From Hyphomicrobiales bacterium (GTDB lineage: Bacteria; Pseudomonadota; Alphaproteobacteria; Rhizobiales; Aestuariivirgaceae): a DNA stretch of 64,000 nt. Shown piece after piece: positions 7,727 to 15,971 of the stretch. The notes beneath the pieces were generated by a model. It worked only from the letters and a program-made list of their open reading frames with translations, had not been told where the DNA came from and did no database searches. Location of the stretch: NCBI GenBank assembly GCA_016185245.1, contig JACPNZ010000016.1, positions 211,287 through 275,286 on the forward strand, read 5' to 3'. Positions within the stretch are counted from its first letter, which is position 1, and each line of letters opens with the position of its first letter. A program made the translations under genes and the position numbers.

Positions 7727-8704
7727 CTAGATCTTCGCCATCCAGCTCTTGTACACGGCCACTGCCGACCGTCGCATGCGGTCGGCCAGACCGCGTCGCA
7801 AACCGACTGGCGGGAACGGCTGGGCGATGTCCGGCCGGCGGTCTTTCTCGGCGGCCAGGCGCAGCGCCTGCATGCGCCGCACCGTGCCGGCGTCGAAATA
7901 GTTTTCGGGGATTTCGGGATAGGAGGCGCGGGTGCCCGCAAGAAAGCGCCCGACATCGCGCCGGTACTCCCGCATCAGCGAGTCGGCATCGTATTCCGGA
8001 TGCCCCTGGAGGAAGAGAAAGTGGCTGCCCGCGTCCTTGGCGAAGATGTCGACCGTGCCGTCGCCGGCACGGGTGAGGATGCGGTAGTCCTTGTTCACCA
8101 GGTCGCCTGCTGCAAGGTCATTGTGGCGCGAATGGCAGATCGCAAGACGGCCGGGCAGATCGAGGCCCGCCCATCGATTGTCGGCCGGTCTTGAGGTGAA
8201 GAGGCCCGAACGCTTGGCCGGTAGGGGCCGCCTGGCAATGCCGTCGAGATGCAGCACTGCCGCATGGGCCGCAAGACACGACCACAGGGTCGACCTTGTA
8301 TTGGTCCGAGCCCAGTCCACCAGGCGGGTGAGTGCCGGCCAGTAGGGTTCGTCGCTGAGAACCGGGGCCTTGGGTTCATTGCCGGTGACGATCAGCGCAT
8401 CCGTGCCGGCGGCATAGAGTTCCTCCACCGGGCGGTAGCGCGCCGCAATCGCCGCCGTTGTGTCGCTGCCGCGTGAAATCTCCGGCAGGTGAAAGAGGCC
8501 GATGCGAACCGGCCTGCCCATCGATTCGACCAGGCCGGTGAACTGGCGCTCGGTGGCGGCAAAGGCCGAATCCGGCATGTTGTTGACCAGCGCCACGGTG
8601 ATGACGCGGCTTTCCGCGGCGACCGGCGGCCGGATGCCCAGGGACGGCACCGCCTGTAGCTTGACCGCGCCTCCCAACTTGCTGCCGTCGAAGTGCCTGG
8701 ACAT
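7727..8704 (-). CDS. metA: Homoserine O-acyltransferase-like protein (MetA/HTS family)
   Basis: A 325-residue protein of the MetA (homoserine O-succinyl/acetyltransferase) family, glutamine-amidotransferase-like fold. The catalytic set is visible: Cys143 in LWSCLAAHAAV, and His235 and Glu237 in QGHPEYD, almost identical in position to E. coli MetA. The reaction would activate L-homoserine for sulfur transfer. The loop that sets acyl-donor preference in characterised enzymes (TGAP followed by Gly or Glu) reads TGNEPKAP at 107-114, so succinyl versus acetyl use cannot be predicted, and a different acyl transfer is possible. It starts 12 bases after the stop of metY, which uses O-acylhomoserine, so the two form a homocysteine-forming operon. 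Confidence 0.8.
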   Translation of the reverse strand: MSRHFDGSKLGGAVKLQAVPSLGIRPPVAAESRVITVALVNNMPDSAFAATERQFTGLVESMGRPVRIGLFHLPEISRGSDTTAAIAARYRPVEELYAAGTDALIVTGNEPKAPVLSDEPYWPALTRLVDWARTNTRSTLWSCLAAHAAVLHLDGIARRPLPAKRSGLFTSRPADNRWAGLDLPGRLAICHSRHNDLAAGDLVNKDYRILTRAGDGTVDIFAKDAGSHFLFLQGHPEYDADSLMREYRRDVGRFLAGTRASYPEIPENYFDAGTVRRMQALRLAAEKDRRPDIAQPFPPVGLRRGLADRMRRSAVAVYKSWMAKI

Positions 8705-8716
8705 GGCCTGCCCCGG

Positions 8717-10021
8717 CTATTCCGCCGCGGCCTTGAGACTGGCGAAGGGGCGGGCTGCGTCGAGCGCCTGGTCGAGATCGGCGATGATGTCGTCGACGTG
8801 CTCGATGCCGATGCTGAGCCGGATCATCTCCGGCGCCACGCCGGCCCGCTTCTGGTCCTCGGCCGACATCTGACGGTGGGTGGTCGACGCCGGGTGGCAG
8901 GCCAGCGACTTGGCGTCGCCGATGTTCACCAGCCGGGTGATCAACTTGAGCGAATCGTAGACCGCCTTGCCGGCCTCAAGCCCGCCCTTGACGCCGAAGG
9001 TAAACAGCGACGAGGCCTTGCCGCCCAGATATTTGCGGGCCAGCCCGTAGTAAGGATCCTCGGGCAGGCCCGCATGGCGCACCCAGTCCACCCGCCGGTC
9101 GGCGGCGAGGTGCTGGGCGACCTTGAGGGCGTTCTCCATATGCCGCTCCATGCGCAGCGCCACGGTTTCAATGCCCTGCAGCAGCAGGAAGGCGCTGAAC
9201 GGCGACAGTATGGCGCCGGTATTGCGCTGATAGACACTGCGACAGCGCTCGATGTAGGCGCGTGGCCCGAAACGGTCGACATAGACCATGCCGTGATAGG
9301 AGGCGTCAGCCTCGTTGAACATCGGAAAGCGGCGGGCCTGCTCCTTCCACGGGAAACGGCCGCTGTCGACGATGGCGCCACCCATGGTCGTGCCATGCCC
9401 GCCGAGAAACTTGGTCAGCGAGTGAACCACGACATCGGCACCGTGTTCGATCGGACGCAGCATCACCGGCGTTGCTACCGTATTGTCGACCACCAGCGGC
9501 ACGCCATGGCTGTGGGCCACCGCGGCGAGCGCCTGAATATCGCAGATATTGCCGGCCGGGTTGCCGATGCTTTCGCAGAACACGGCGCGCGTCTCGCTAT
9601 CGATCAGCCTCTCGATGTCGCCCGCCTGGTCGCTGGCGGCGAAGCGCGGCATGATGCCTTGCTTGGGAAATATGTGCGAGAACAGCGTGTGCGTCGTGCC
9701 GTAGAGCTGCGGCACCGAGACGATGTTGCCGCCGCAGTCGGCGAGATTGGCCATGGCATAGTGAAGGGCGGCCTGGCCGCTGGCCACGGCCAACGCCCCC
9801 ACCCCACCTTCGAGACTAGCCAGGCGCCGCTCCAGCACATCGACGGTTGGGTTGGCGATGCGGCTGTAACGATAGCCGTCGGTTTCGAGGTTGAACAGTG
9901 CGGCGCCATGGTCGGCGCTGTCGAAACTGTAGGCAACGGTCTGATAGATCGGGACGGCGACCGCCTTTGTGGTATCTTCGGGCTCGTAGCCCGCGTGGAT
10001 GGCAATGGTCTCGGTGCGCAT
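8717..10021 (-). CDS. metY: O-acetylhomoserine/O-acylhomoserine sulfhydrylase (Cys/Met metabolism PLP enzyme)
   Basis: A 434-residue PLP enzyme of the Cys/Met metabolism family. The start METIAIHAG-type N-terminus (TETIAIHAGYEP), the YSRIANPTVDVLERRLASLEGG block and the lysine loop VVHSLTKFLGGHGTTMGG (PLP Lys204) are those of O-acetylhomoserine sulfhydrylases. These make homocysteine from sulfide and O-acylhomoserine. The length suits MetY (about 430) rather than cystathionine gamma-synthase (about 390). It lies immediately upstream of the metA-like gene and is divergent from an acyl-CoA synthetase; a 7-base inverted repeat in the intergenic region may control one or both. I looked for a SAM-II riboswitch in the leader and did not find one. 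Confidence 0.9.
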   Translation of the reverse strand: MRTETIAIHAGYEPEDTTKAVAVPIYQTVAYSFDSADHGAALFNLETDGYRYSRIANPTVDVLERRLASLEGGVGALAVASGQAALHYAMANLADCGGNIVSVPQLYGTTHTLFSHIFPKQGIMPRFAASDQAGDIERLIDSETRAVFCESIGNPAGNICDIQALAAVAHSHGVPLVVDNTVATPVMLRPIEHGADVVVHSLTKFLGGHGTTMGGAIVDSGRFPWKEQARRFPMFNEADASYHGMVYVDRFGPRAYIERCRSVYQRNTGAILSPFSAFLLLQGIETVALRMERHMENALKVAQHLAADRRVDWVRHAGLPEDPYYGLARKYLGGKASSLFTFGVKGGLEAGKAVYDSLKLITRLVNIGDAKSLACHPASTTHRQMSAEDQKRAGVAPEMIRLSIGIEHVDDIIADLDQALDAARPFASLKAAAE

Positions 10022-10082
10022 CTAAGAGTTCCGGCGATCCGCGAGCAGCTTCACCTGTTTACTTCAAGTGCCGGATTCTACT

Positions 10083-10106
10083 ATGTTTGATACAAATACC
10101 AAACAT
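10083..10106. promoter_or_regulatory. Inverted repeat ATGTTTG-N10-CAAACAT, candidate operator
   Basis: A perfect 7-base inverted repeat with a 10-base spacer lies in the 87-base gap between the divergent metY and acyl-CoA synthetase genes, ending 2 bases before the ATG at 10109. Its size suits a dimeric regulator site, and its position would let a bound protein block the plus-strand gene. The regulator is unknown and none is adjacent. Confidence 0.4.
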
Positions 10107-10108
10107 CA

Positions 10109-11986
10109 ATGAACGGAGGCGATTTCTTCGCCGAAATCCTTAACGGTTTACCATCCCGAAACGCCGCGGTGGCGACAGCCCCGGCTGCAGCTTCGATTGC
10201 CGCCATGACCCTGGCCCCCCGCAAGGCCTCATTGGCATGGACCGAAGCGCTTGGTGAAATTGCCGGCATCGAGTCCGATCCCCGCCGTACCCTGCCGCAA
10301 CTGGTTCTAGACCGGGCGGAAGTAACGCCGGATGCGCCGGCCCTGCTGTCCGACATCGAATGCTTCGACTATGCCAGCCTCGCCCGCCGCATGCTGGCCT
10401 ACGCCGGCTGGGCCCGGGCTCAGGGCGTGGGGCCCGGCAGCACCGTCGCACTTCTCATGTCCAACCGGCCCGACTATGTGGCGATCTGGCTCGGCGTCGC
10501 GCTGGCCGGCGGAATCACCGCATTGCTCAATCCGGCCCTTAGCGGTCAGGCTCTGGCCCACAGCCTCGCCGTGGCCGGACCGCGCGTCATCGTCGCCGAC
10601 GAGTCGTGCCTGGAAGCTGTTGCGCAATTACCCGCCGACATCTTGCAGAATATCAACATCTGGCGCCACGGCGATGGTCCCGCGCCCTTGCCGCGCCTTG
10701 ACGAGGTCATCGCCGAAATTCTGAGCCGGCCCGGCAAGCCGACGCCCTTCGAACCGGTGACCATCGATGATCTCGCTTTGCTCATTTACACTTCGGGCAC
10801 CACCGGCCTGCCCAAAGCGGCGCGCATCGGCCATCGCCGCATCATGAACTGGGCATTGTGGTTCAAGGGCCTGCTCGGCGTGACGGCCGAGGATCGCATC
10901 TACGATTGCCTGCCGCTTTTTCACAGTGTCGGCGGCGTGGTGGCGGTGGGATGCGCACTCGCCGCCGGAGGTTCCGCCGTCATCGCGCCGAAATTTTCGG
11001 CCAACCGCTTCTGGGCCGATGTGGTGCGCTGGGATTGCACCATCTTCCAGTATATCGGCGAACTTTGCCGCTATCTGGTCAATGCGCCCGCTCACCCCCT
11101 TGAGCGTTCGCACCGCCTGCGCATCGCCTGTGGCAATGGCCTCGGTGCCGGTGTGTGGGAAAAGTTCCAGCACCGCTTCGCCATTCCGCAGATCGCCGAG
11201 TTCTATGCGGCAACCGAAGGCAATGTCTCCTTGTACAATGTCGATGGCGTGCCCGGCGCCATCGGCCGCATCCCGCCCTATCTCCGCCATCGCTTTCCTG
11301 TGGCGCTCATCGCATTCGATGTCGAGCGGAGCGAACCGGCACGGGGACCGGACGGCCGCTGCCGGCGCGTTGCCACCGGCGAGGTGGGCGAAGCCATCGG
11401 CCGCATCGGCGACGGTGCTGCGGCCTCCGGCCGCTTCGAGGGCTATACCAGCGAAGCCGACTCGCAACGCAAGGTATTGCGCGACGTGTTCGAAGCAGGC
11501 GATGCCTGGTTCCGCACCGGCGACCTGATGCGCTGCGACGCCCGCGGCTTCTATTATTTCGTCGACCGCATCGGCGACACCTATCGCTGGAAGGGCGAGA
11601 ATGTGGCAACCGCCGAGGTCGCCGCGATCCTCGCCGAGGCGCCGGGTGTAATGGAAGCTGTGGTCTATGGTGTCGCCGTGCCGGGACACGAAGGCCGCGC
11701 CGGCATGGTGCTGATTGCGGCGAAGCCGGAATTCGATGCCGCGGCATTCCTCGACCATGCCCGGCGCCATCTGCCGGCCCATGCCGTGCCGGTGTTCATC
11801 CGTCTGGCCCGCTCGATTGCCCTCACCGACACATTCAAATACAAGAAGCAGATGCTGATGGCCGAAGGCTTCGATCCCTCGCTCACCTCCGATCCGCTTC
11901 TGGTTCTCGGCCGGCTGGCCCCATGCTATCGACCCATCGACCGCGACCTCCATCGCCGCATCGCCGCCGCCGAGGTGCGGCTGTGA
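10109..11986 (+). CDS. Long/very-long-chain fatty-acyl-CoA synthetase (FATP/FadD6-like)
   Basis: A 625-residue AMP-forming ligase. The ATP-binding motif YTSGTTGLPK spans 227-236. The C-terminal half carries the FATP/very-long-chain acyl-CoA synthetase signature: GYTSEADSQRKVLRDVF, then DAWFRTGDLMR and DRIGDTYRWKGENVATAEV. Such proteins activate long or branched fatty acids with CoA at the membrane. Two starts are possible. ATG 10109 gives an N-terminal tail of about 30 residues rich in Ala, while an internal ATG before TLAPRKAS would give a more usual length. It is followed by a cupin and a BCAT-like gene on the same strand and is divergent from metY. Confidence 0.87.
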   Translation: MNGGDFFAEILNGLPSRNAAVATAPAAASIAAMTLAPRKASLAWTEALGEIAGIESDPRRTLPQLVLDRAEVTPDAPALLSDIECFDYASLARRMLAYAGWARAQGVGPGSTVALLMSNRPDYVAIWLGVALAGGITALLNPALSGQALAHSLAVAGPRVIVADESCLEAVAQLPADILQNINIWRHGDGPAPLPRLDEVIAEILSRPGKPTPFEPVTIDDLALLIYTSGTTGLPKAARIGHRRIMNWALWFKGLLGVTAEDRIYDCLPLFHSVGGVVAVGCALAAGGSAVIAPKFSANRFWADVVRWDCTIFQYIGELCRYLVNAPAHPLERSHRLRIACGNGLGAGVWEKFQHRFAIPQIAEFYAATEGNVSLYNVDGVPGAIGRIPPYLRHRFPVALIAFDVERSEPARGPDGRCRRVATGEVGEAIGRIGDGAAASGRFEGYTSEADSQRKVLRDVFEAGDAWFRTGDLMRCDARGFYYFVDRIGDTYRWKGENVATAEVAAILAEAPGVMEAVVYGVAVPGHEGRAGMVLIAAKPEFDAAAFLDHARRHLPAHAVPVFIRLARSIALTDTFKYKKQMLMAEGFDPSLTSDPLLVLGRLAPCYRPIDRDLHRRIAAAEVRL

Positions 11987-12045
11987 GCGGCCGGCCGAAA
12001 TATACTTCCCGGCATCTTCAAGCCAATAAATAGCGAGCAGCAACC

Positions 12046-12492
12046 ATGTCGACCAAGCCCGTCGCCTTTGCCGAAACCGCCATCGAGCTGAAGCCATCGC
12101 CGATCGAACCATCGTGGATCATCGAGGGCCAGCCGGTGGCGCGCAACTCGGTCATCGCCAAGAGCGCCGACCGCACCTCGTGCACCATCGTGTGGGACTG
12201 CACCGCCGGAAAGTTCAACTGGATCTACGATATCGACGAGACGGTGCATGTCGTCGAAGGCGCGGTCACCGTCGATGACGGCCACTCGCCGCCGCGCCGG
12301 CTCGAACCCGGCAGTGTCGCCTTCTTTCCAGCCGGCTCGCGGGCCGTCTGGACCGTCGACAAATATGTGCGAAAGGTGGCGTTCTGCCGGACCGTGCCGC
12401 CCTTTCCCTTCGGCCTGGCGGTTGCCGTCTATCATGCCTTGAAGCAGCGCATCTTCTCGCCCAACAAGGGCTCGCTGATGCAGGCCGGCTGA
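12046..12492 (+). CDS. Small cupin protein (DUF861 / ureidoglycine aminohydrolase-like cupin)
   Basis: A 148-residue single-domain cupin. The core TCTIVWDCTAGKFNWIYDIDETVHVVEGAVTV, followed by PGSVAFFPAGSRAVWTV, matches the DUF861 cupin group, where the first motif has E-V-H rather than the H-x-H of metal dioxygenases. Proteins of this group often have no known reaction. It sits 59 bases after the acyl-CoA synthetase and 9 bases before the aminotransferase-like gene, so the three are probably one transcript. Confidence 0.78.
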   Translation: MSTKPVAFAETAIELKPSPIEPSWIIEGQPVARNSVIAKSADRTSCTIVWDCTAGKFNWIYDIDETVHVVEGAVTVDDGHSPPRRLEPGSVAFFPAGSRAVWTVDKYVRKVAFCRTVPPFPFGLAVAVYHALKQRIFSPNKGSLMQAG

Positions 12493-12501
12493 GACAACGC
12501 C

Positions 12502-13383
12502 ATGCCCGCGCTCCGGCGAGCTGCGAATTTTTCCAGAACCTGGGCCTTCTATGAAGGCCGCTGGCACGAGGGCAATGTCCCGATCATGGGTCCGCGCACC
12601 CACGGCGCCTGGCTCGGCTCGACCCTGTTCGACGGGGCCCGCCGCTTCGAAGGTGTCGCCCCCGATCTCGACCTGCACATGGCGCGCATCAATGCCTCGG
12701 CCCGCAGCTTCGGGCTGAAGCCCATGGTGAGCGATGCCGAGTGGCTGAAGCTCGCCGAGGCGGGAATGGCGAAGTTCGATGTCGCCGTGGCCCTCTATAT
12801 CCGCCCCATGTATTGGGCGGAGAACGGTGCCGCGGGCGGCGGCGTCCGCCACGACCCCGACTCGACTTGCTGGTGCCTGTGCCTCTACGAGGCGCCGATG
12901 CCGCAGCCCGGAAACCTCGCCATCACTCTGTCGCCGTTCCGCCGGCCGAGCCCCGACACCGCCCCGGTCGAAGCCAAGGCCGGCTGCCTCTATCCCAACA
13001 ATGCCCGGGCGCTGGCCGAAGCCGAAGAGCGCGGCTTCAACAATTGTCTGGTAACCGACCTCCTCGGCAATGTCGCCGAACTGGGCAATGCCAATGTCTT
13101 CATGGCGCGGCAGGGCGAGGTGTTCACGCCCGTGGCCAACGGCACGTTTCTCGCCGGCATTACCCGGAGACGAGTGATCGCACTGCTGCGCCGGCAGGGC
13201 GTGACGGTGCATGAGGCGTCGCTGCGCTACAATGATTTTGCCGCCGCCGACGAGATCTTCTTGTGCGGCAATTTCTCCAAGCTGATGCCGGTGACCCGCA
13301 TCGACCGGCGCGACCTGCAGCCCGGTCCCTTCTATACCTTGGCCCGCAGGCTCTACTGGGACTTCGCCCACGGGCGGGGCTAG
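12502..13383 (+). CDS. Fold-type IV PLP aminotransferase (branched-chain aminotransferase-like)
   Basis: A 293-residue protein of the BCAT/D-amino-acid aminotransferase/aminodeoxychorismate lyase class. The PLP lysine is Lys159 in VEAKAGCLYPNNARAL; the downstream blocks LLGNVAELGNANVFM and GTFLAGITRRRVIALL bind the cofactor phosphate and close the active site. Enzymes of this class transaminate branched-chain or other hydrophobic 2-oxo acids. With carrier-protein and acyl-activation genes on both sides, it could supply or remove an amino group in a dedicated pathway, although housekeeping leucine/valine metabolism remains possible. Its stop codon overlaps by 4 bases the stop of the convergent GNAT-like gene. 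Confidence 0.85.
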   Translation: MPALRRAANFSRTWAFYEGRWHEGNVPIMGPRTHGAWLGSTLFDGARRFEGVAPDLDLHMARINASARSFGLKPMVSDAEWLKLAEAGMAKFDVAVALYIRPMYWAENGAAGGGVRHDPDSTCWCLCLYEAPMPQPGNLAITLSPFRRPSPDTAPVEAKAGCLYPNNARALAEAEERGFNNCLVTDLLGNVAELGNANVFMARQGEVFTPVANGTFLAGITRRRVIALLRRQGVTVHEASLRYNDFAAADEIFLCGNFSKLMPVTRIDRRDLQPGPFYTLARRLYWDFAHGRG

Positions 13384-14276
13384 ATGCCGAACAGCACGAA
13401 CTCCGTGTCGGTCAGATCGCACAGTTTCGGACGATTGGCGCCACGGAAGTAGCGGCGCCCGTGACGCGGCGTATAGACTCCGCGCAAACCGGCAACCGGC
13501 CCGTCGCCGTCCATGGCGATGAGCGGCAGGCCATGCCACAGCAGGCGGCGGCCCAGCGGCCCGGCGAATTTCACCAGCTCGGCCTGGCTGCGCGCATAGA
13601 TGGCAAGGGCACAGGGCGTCCACCACCTGCCGCTGCGGATGCGGAAAGGCTTGAACACGAAAGGATGGGAAGCGCCCTGGTGCTCGGCGACGATCACCGT
13701 GCAGCCCAGTTCGGCATGGCGCGCCAGCATGGCGTGCTCCGGCAGATCGCGGTCACCAAGCCTGTCGAAGGATCGCAGCCGGGCTCCCCGCACCCAGGCC
13801 GAGAGGCCGGCGAAGGCCACGAACAGGCCCGAACTGTAGAGCTTGTAGCCCTGGCTTTCGACCATCGGCCAGGTGTGCGGGGCGGGCGAGACATTGAGAT
13901 AGGTGACGCTCCTGTGGCGCAGCGCCACGGACACCAGGAACGGCGCATAGCCGCGAAACTCCGGCTCGACATACCAGCCCGCCACATTGGCGAACAGCGC
14001 TTCGCCGGACTCTGACCGGCGCCGCGACACGATGAGAATGAGCGCTCCCACCACCCGGTTGCCGGCCGCCAGCAAGTAGCCATAATGCGGCAAGCCTTCC
14101 GGCACGCTGCGCTCGCCCAGGCGGCGCAGGCCCGCCAGCCAGAATTCATTGCTCCTGCCAGGAAAACCTTTCACCAGCAGGGCGGCAATCGCAGCCAGAT
14201 CGTCGGCCGCAATCGGCCTGCACTGGATTTTCGGGGATGGTTTCGGGTACACTGCTCTTAACCGTTCTCCTAACAT
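13380..14276 (-). CDS. Putative acyl-CoA N-acyltransferase fold (GNAT-like) protein
   Basis: About 298 residues. The first half looks like a GNAT-type acyltransferase: IQCRPIAADDLAAIAALLVKGFPGRSNEFW at the N-terminus, then the strand VGALILIVSRRR and the WYVEPEFRGYAPFLVSVAL segment, where the CoA-binding loop would be. The second half, with CTVIVAEHQG and FRIRSGRWW, repeats a similar strand pattern and may be a second, degenerate GNAT domain. I do not recognise a named family. ATG 14276 is preferred to the TTG at 14294. It is transcribed away from an ACP/AMP-ligase operon across a gap of about 60 bases, so it may transfer an acyl group carried by that ACP. Confidence 0.6.
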   Translation of the reverse strand: MLGERLRAVYPKPSPKIQCRPIAADDLAAIAALLVKGFPGRSNEFWLAGLRRLGERSVPEGLPHYGYLLAAGNRVVGALILIVSRRRSESGEALFANVAGWYVEPEFRGYAPFLVSVALRHRSVTYLNVSPAPHTWPMVESQGYKLYSSGLFVAFAGLSAWVRGARLRSFDRLGDRDLPEHAMLARHAELGCTVIVAEHQGASHPFVFKPFRIRSGRWWTPCALAIYARSQAELVKFAGPLGRRLLWHGLPLIAMDGDGPVAGLRGVYTPRHGRRYFRGANRPKLCDLTDTEFVLFGI

Positions 14277-14338
14277 TCTATTCCAATTTTGCAATTAGCA
14301 AGCGACACAAGGCAAGTATAGTGAAGGACGAAGCGGCC

Positions 14339-14593
14339 ATGCCGAAGCGGTTAACCATAATTTCGCATATCGAGCGCGTCGCCGGCGAACAGAAGAAGTC
14401 CTTGAAGCCGCTGAGCGACGACCTGCCGCTCCTCGAAAGCGGCCTCGATTCCCTGTGTTTCGCCATATTGGTGGCGCGCCTCGAGGATGAGTTCGGCTTC
14501 GATCCCTTTTCGGTGTCGGACACCGTCGAGTTTCCGGTGACGCTGGGCGAATTCCTGCGCTGCTACGAGTCAAATGAGAATGTCGCGGCCTGA
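14339..14593 (+). CDS. Acyl carrier protein
   Basis: An 84-residue stand-alone carrier protein. LLESGLDSLCFAILVARLEDEFGFDPF gives the phosphopantetheine serine as Ser38 within the DSL motif, followed by the acidic recognition helix. The start ATG at 14339 has AAGGACG upstream; the open frame further upstream contains a hydrophobic stretch but no good start. The stop overlaps the following AMP-forming ligase gene by 20 bases, strongly suggesting that the ligase acts on this carrier. It is the second stand-alone carrier protein within 7 kb and is clearly different from the one at 7419 (DSL versus SSI motif). Confidence 0.88.
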   Translation: MPKRLTIISHIERVAGEQKKSLKPLSDDLPLLESGLDSLCFAILVARLEDEFGFDPFSVSDTVEFPVTLGEFLRCYESNENVAA

Positions 14594-15971
14594 CAGCCGC
14601 TCGCTCCGCCAGGCGCTGGCAGACGCCGGCAGCCTGGAGGGACGGTTCTTGCTTGGCGGCGATAGGCCGATTCCCCTTGCCGCGATGCTGGCGGGCTCCG
14701 CCACCGACGGGCGCCACTCCGATCTCACCGGCCGCTCGGTTCTCCTTGCCACCTCCGATCAGCTTACTGCGGCACTGGCTCTGGTCGAGTTTGACGGGCT
14801 GGCCCGCCGCATCGTTATCTGCCCACCCGATCTGAAGTCCGAAAACCTCGCAAGTATCATCCGCGATGCCGGGGTCGAGGCCATCGTCTGTAGTGTGGCC
14901 GAAATCTACCGGAGCCTGGGCATTGCAACCATCGTCGAAGTGACGGTTCCCCCGCGCAGCGCCCCGCCACCGGTGGCACCGCAATTCGAGACCGAGTGGT
15001 TGATGCTGACGTCGGGAACGACCGGCGATCCCAAGATCGCGGTGCACACGCTCGGCGCCCTGACCGGCGCCATCAAGCCGACCCCGGCGGGCGCCGAACC
15101 GCCCGTGTGGGCCACCTTCTACGATATCCGCCGCTATGGCGGGTTGCAGATATACCTCCGCGCCATGCTCGGCACCGGCAGCCTCGTCCTGTCGCGCCCC
15201 GACGAGCCCGTCGCCGATCATCTGCGCCGGCTGGCGGCCTGCGGTGTCACCCATCTCACCGGCACGCCGACCCACTGGCGCCGCGCCCTGCTCAACAGTG
15301 CGGCAACCGAGATCAAGCCGCGCTACATCCGCCTTTCCGGCGAGATCGCCGACCAGGCGGTGCTCGATGCGCTGAAGGCCGCCTATCCCGGCACCCCCAT
15401 CGGCCATGCCTATGCCTCGACCGAGGCCGGCGTCGGCTTCGAGGTGACCGACGGGCTCGAAGGATTTCCGGCAAGCTTCCTCGACGGCGGTCTTGCCGAG
15501 GTGGAGATGAAGATCGTCGACGGCTCCCTCAGGCTGCGCTCGGCCCGCATGGCGACTGGCTATGCCGGCCGTCCCGATCTGGCGCTCATCGGTCCCGGCG
15601 GCTTCATCGACAGTGGCGACATGGTGGAGCGGCGGGGCGAGCGCTGCTATTTCGCCGGCCGCCGCGATGGCGTCATCAATGTCGGCGGCCTCAAGGTCCA
15701 TCCCGAGGAGATCGAGGCTCTGATCAACCGCCATGGCGAGGTGCGCATGTCGCGCGTCAAGTCGCGCAAGAGCCCGATCATCGGGGCCGTGGTGGTGGCC
15801 GATGTGGTGTTGGCAGATGGCCTCACGCCGGCCGACAAGGAGCGGATCAGGGCCGAGCTCCTGGAGCTCTGCCAGCGCCAGCTTGCCGCCCACAAGATAC
15901 CGGCCGTCTTCACCTTCAAGCCGGGGATCGAGGCAACCCCCGGCGGAAAGCTGTCGCGGCACAATGCGTAA
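14574..15971 (+). CDS. AMP-forming acyl/aryl ligase, probable acyl-ACP ligase
   Basis: A 465-residue member of the ANL superfamily. The P-loop-like motif LTSGTTGDPK spans 145-154, the SxTE-type motif appears as YASTEAGVGFE, and the C-terminal catalytic lysine is Lys459 in TPGGKLSR. It is shorter than CoA ligases of the FadD type and lacks a long N-terminal extension. It overlaps the ACP gene by 20 bases and the SDR by 8 bases (ATG at 15964). It therefore probably adenylates a carboxylic acid and loads it onto the neighbouring ACP. Hydroxybenzoate- or fatty-acid-type substrates are both possible. The start could also be the ATG at 14580. Confidence 0.83.
   Translation: MRMSRPDSRSLRQALADAGSLEGRFLLGGDRPIPLAAMLAGSATDGRHSDLTGRSVLLATSDQLTAALALVEFDGLARRIVICPPDLKSENLASIIRDAGVEAIVCSVAEIYRSLGIATIVEVTVPPRSAPPPVAPQFETEWLMLTSGTTGDPKIAVHTLGALTGAIKPTPAGAEPPVWATFYDIRRYGGLQIYLRAMLGTGSLVLSRPDEPVADHLRRLAACGVTHLTGTPTHWRRALLNSAATEIKPRYIRLSGEIADQAVLDALKAAYPGTPIGHAYASTEAGVGFEVTDGLEGFPASFLDGGLAEVEMKIVDGSLRLRSARMATGYAGRPDLALIGPGGFIDSGDMVERRGERCYFAGRRDGVINVGGLKVHPEEIEALINRHGEVRMSRVKSRKSPIIGAVVVADVVLADGLTPADKERIRAELLELCQRQLAAHKIPAVFTFKPGIEATPGGKLSRHNA

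Noticed and set aside
10022..10082. SAM-II riboswitch in the metY leader
   Set aside because: Alphaproteobacterial met genes often carry one, but I found no pseudoknot-type stem or the conserved loop sequence in this short leader.
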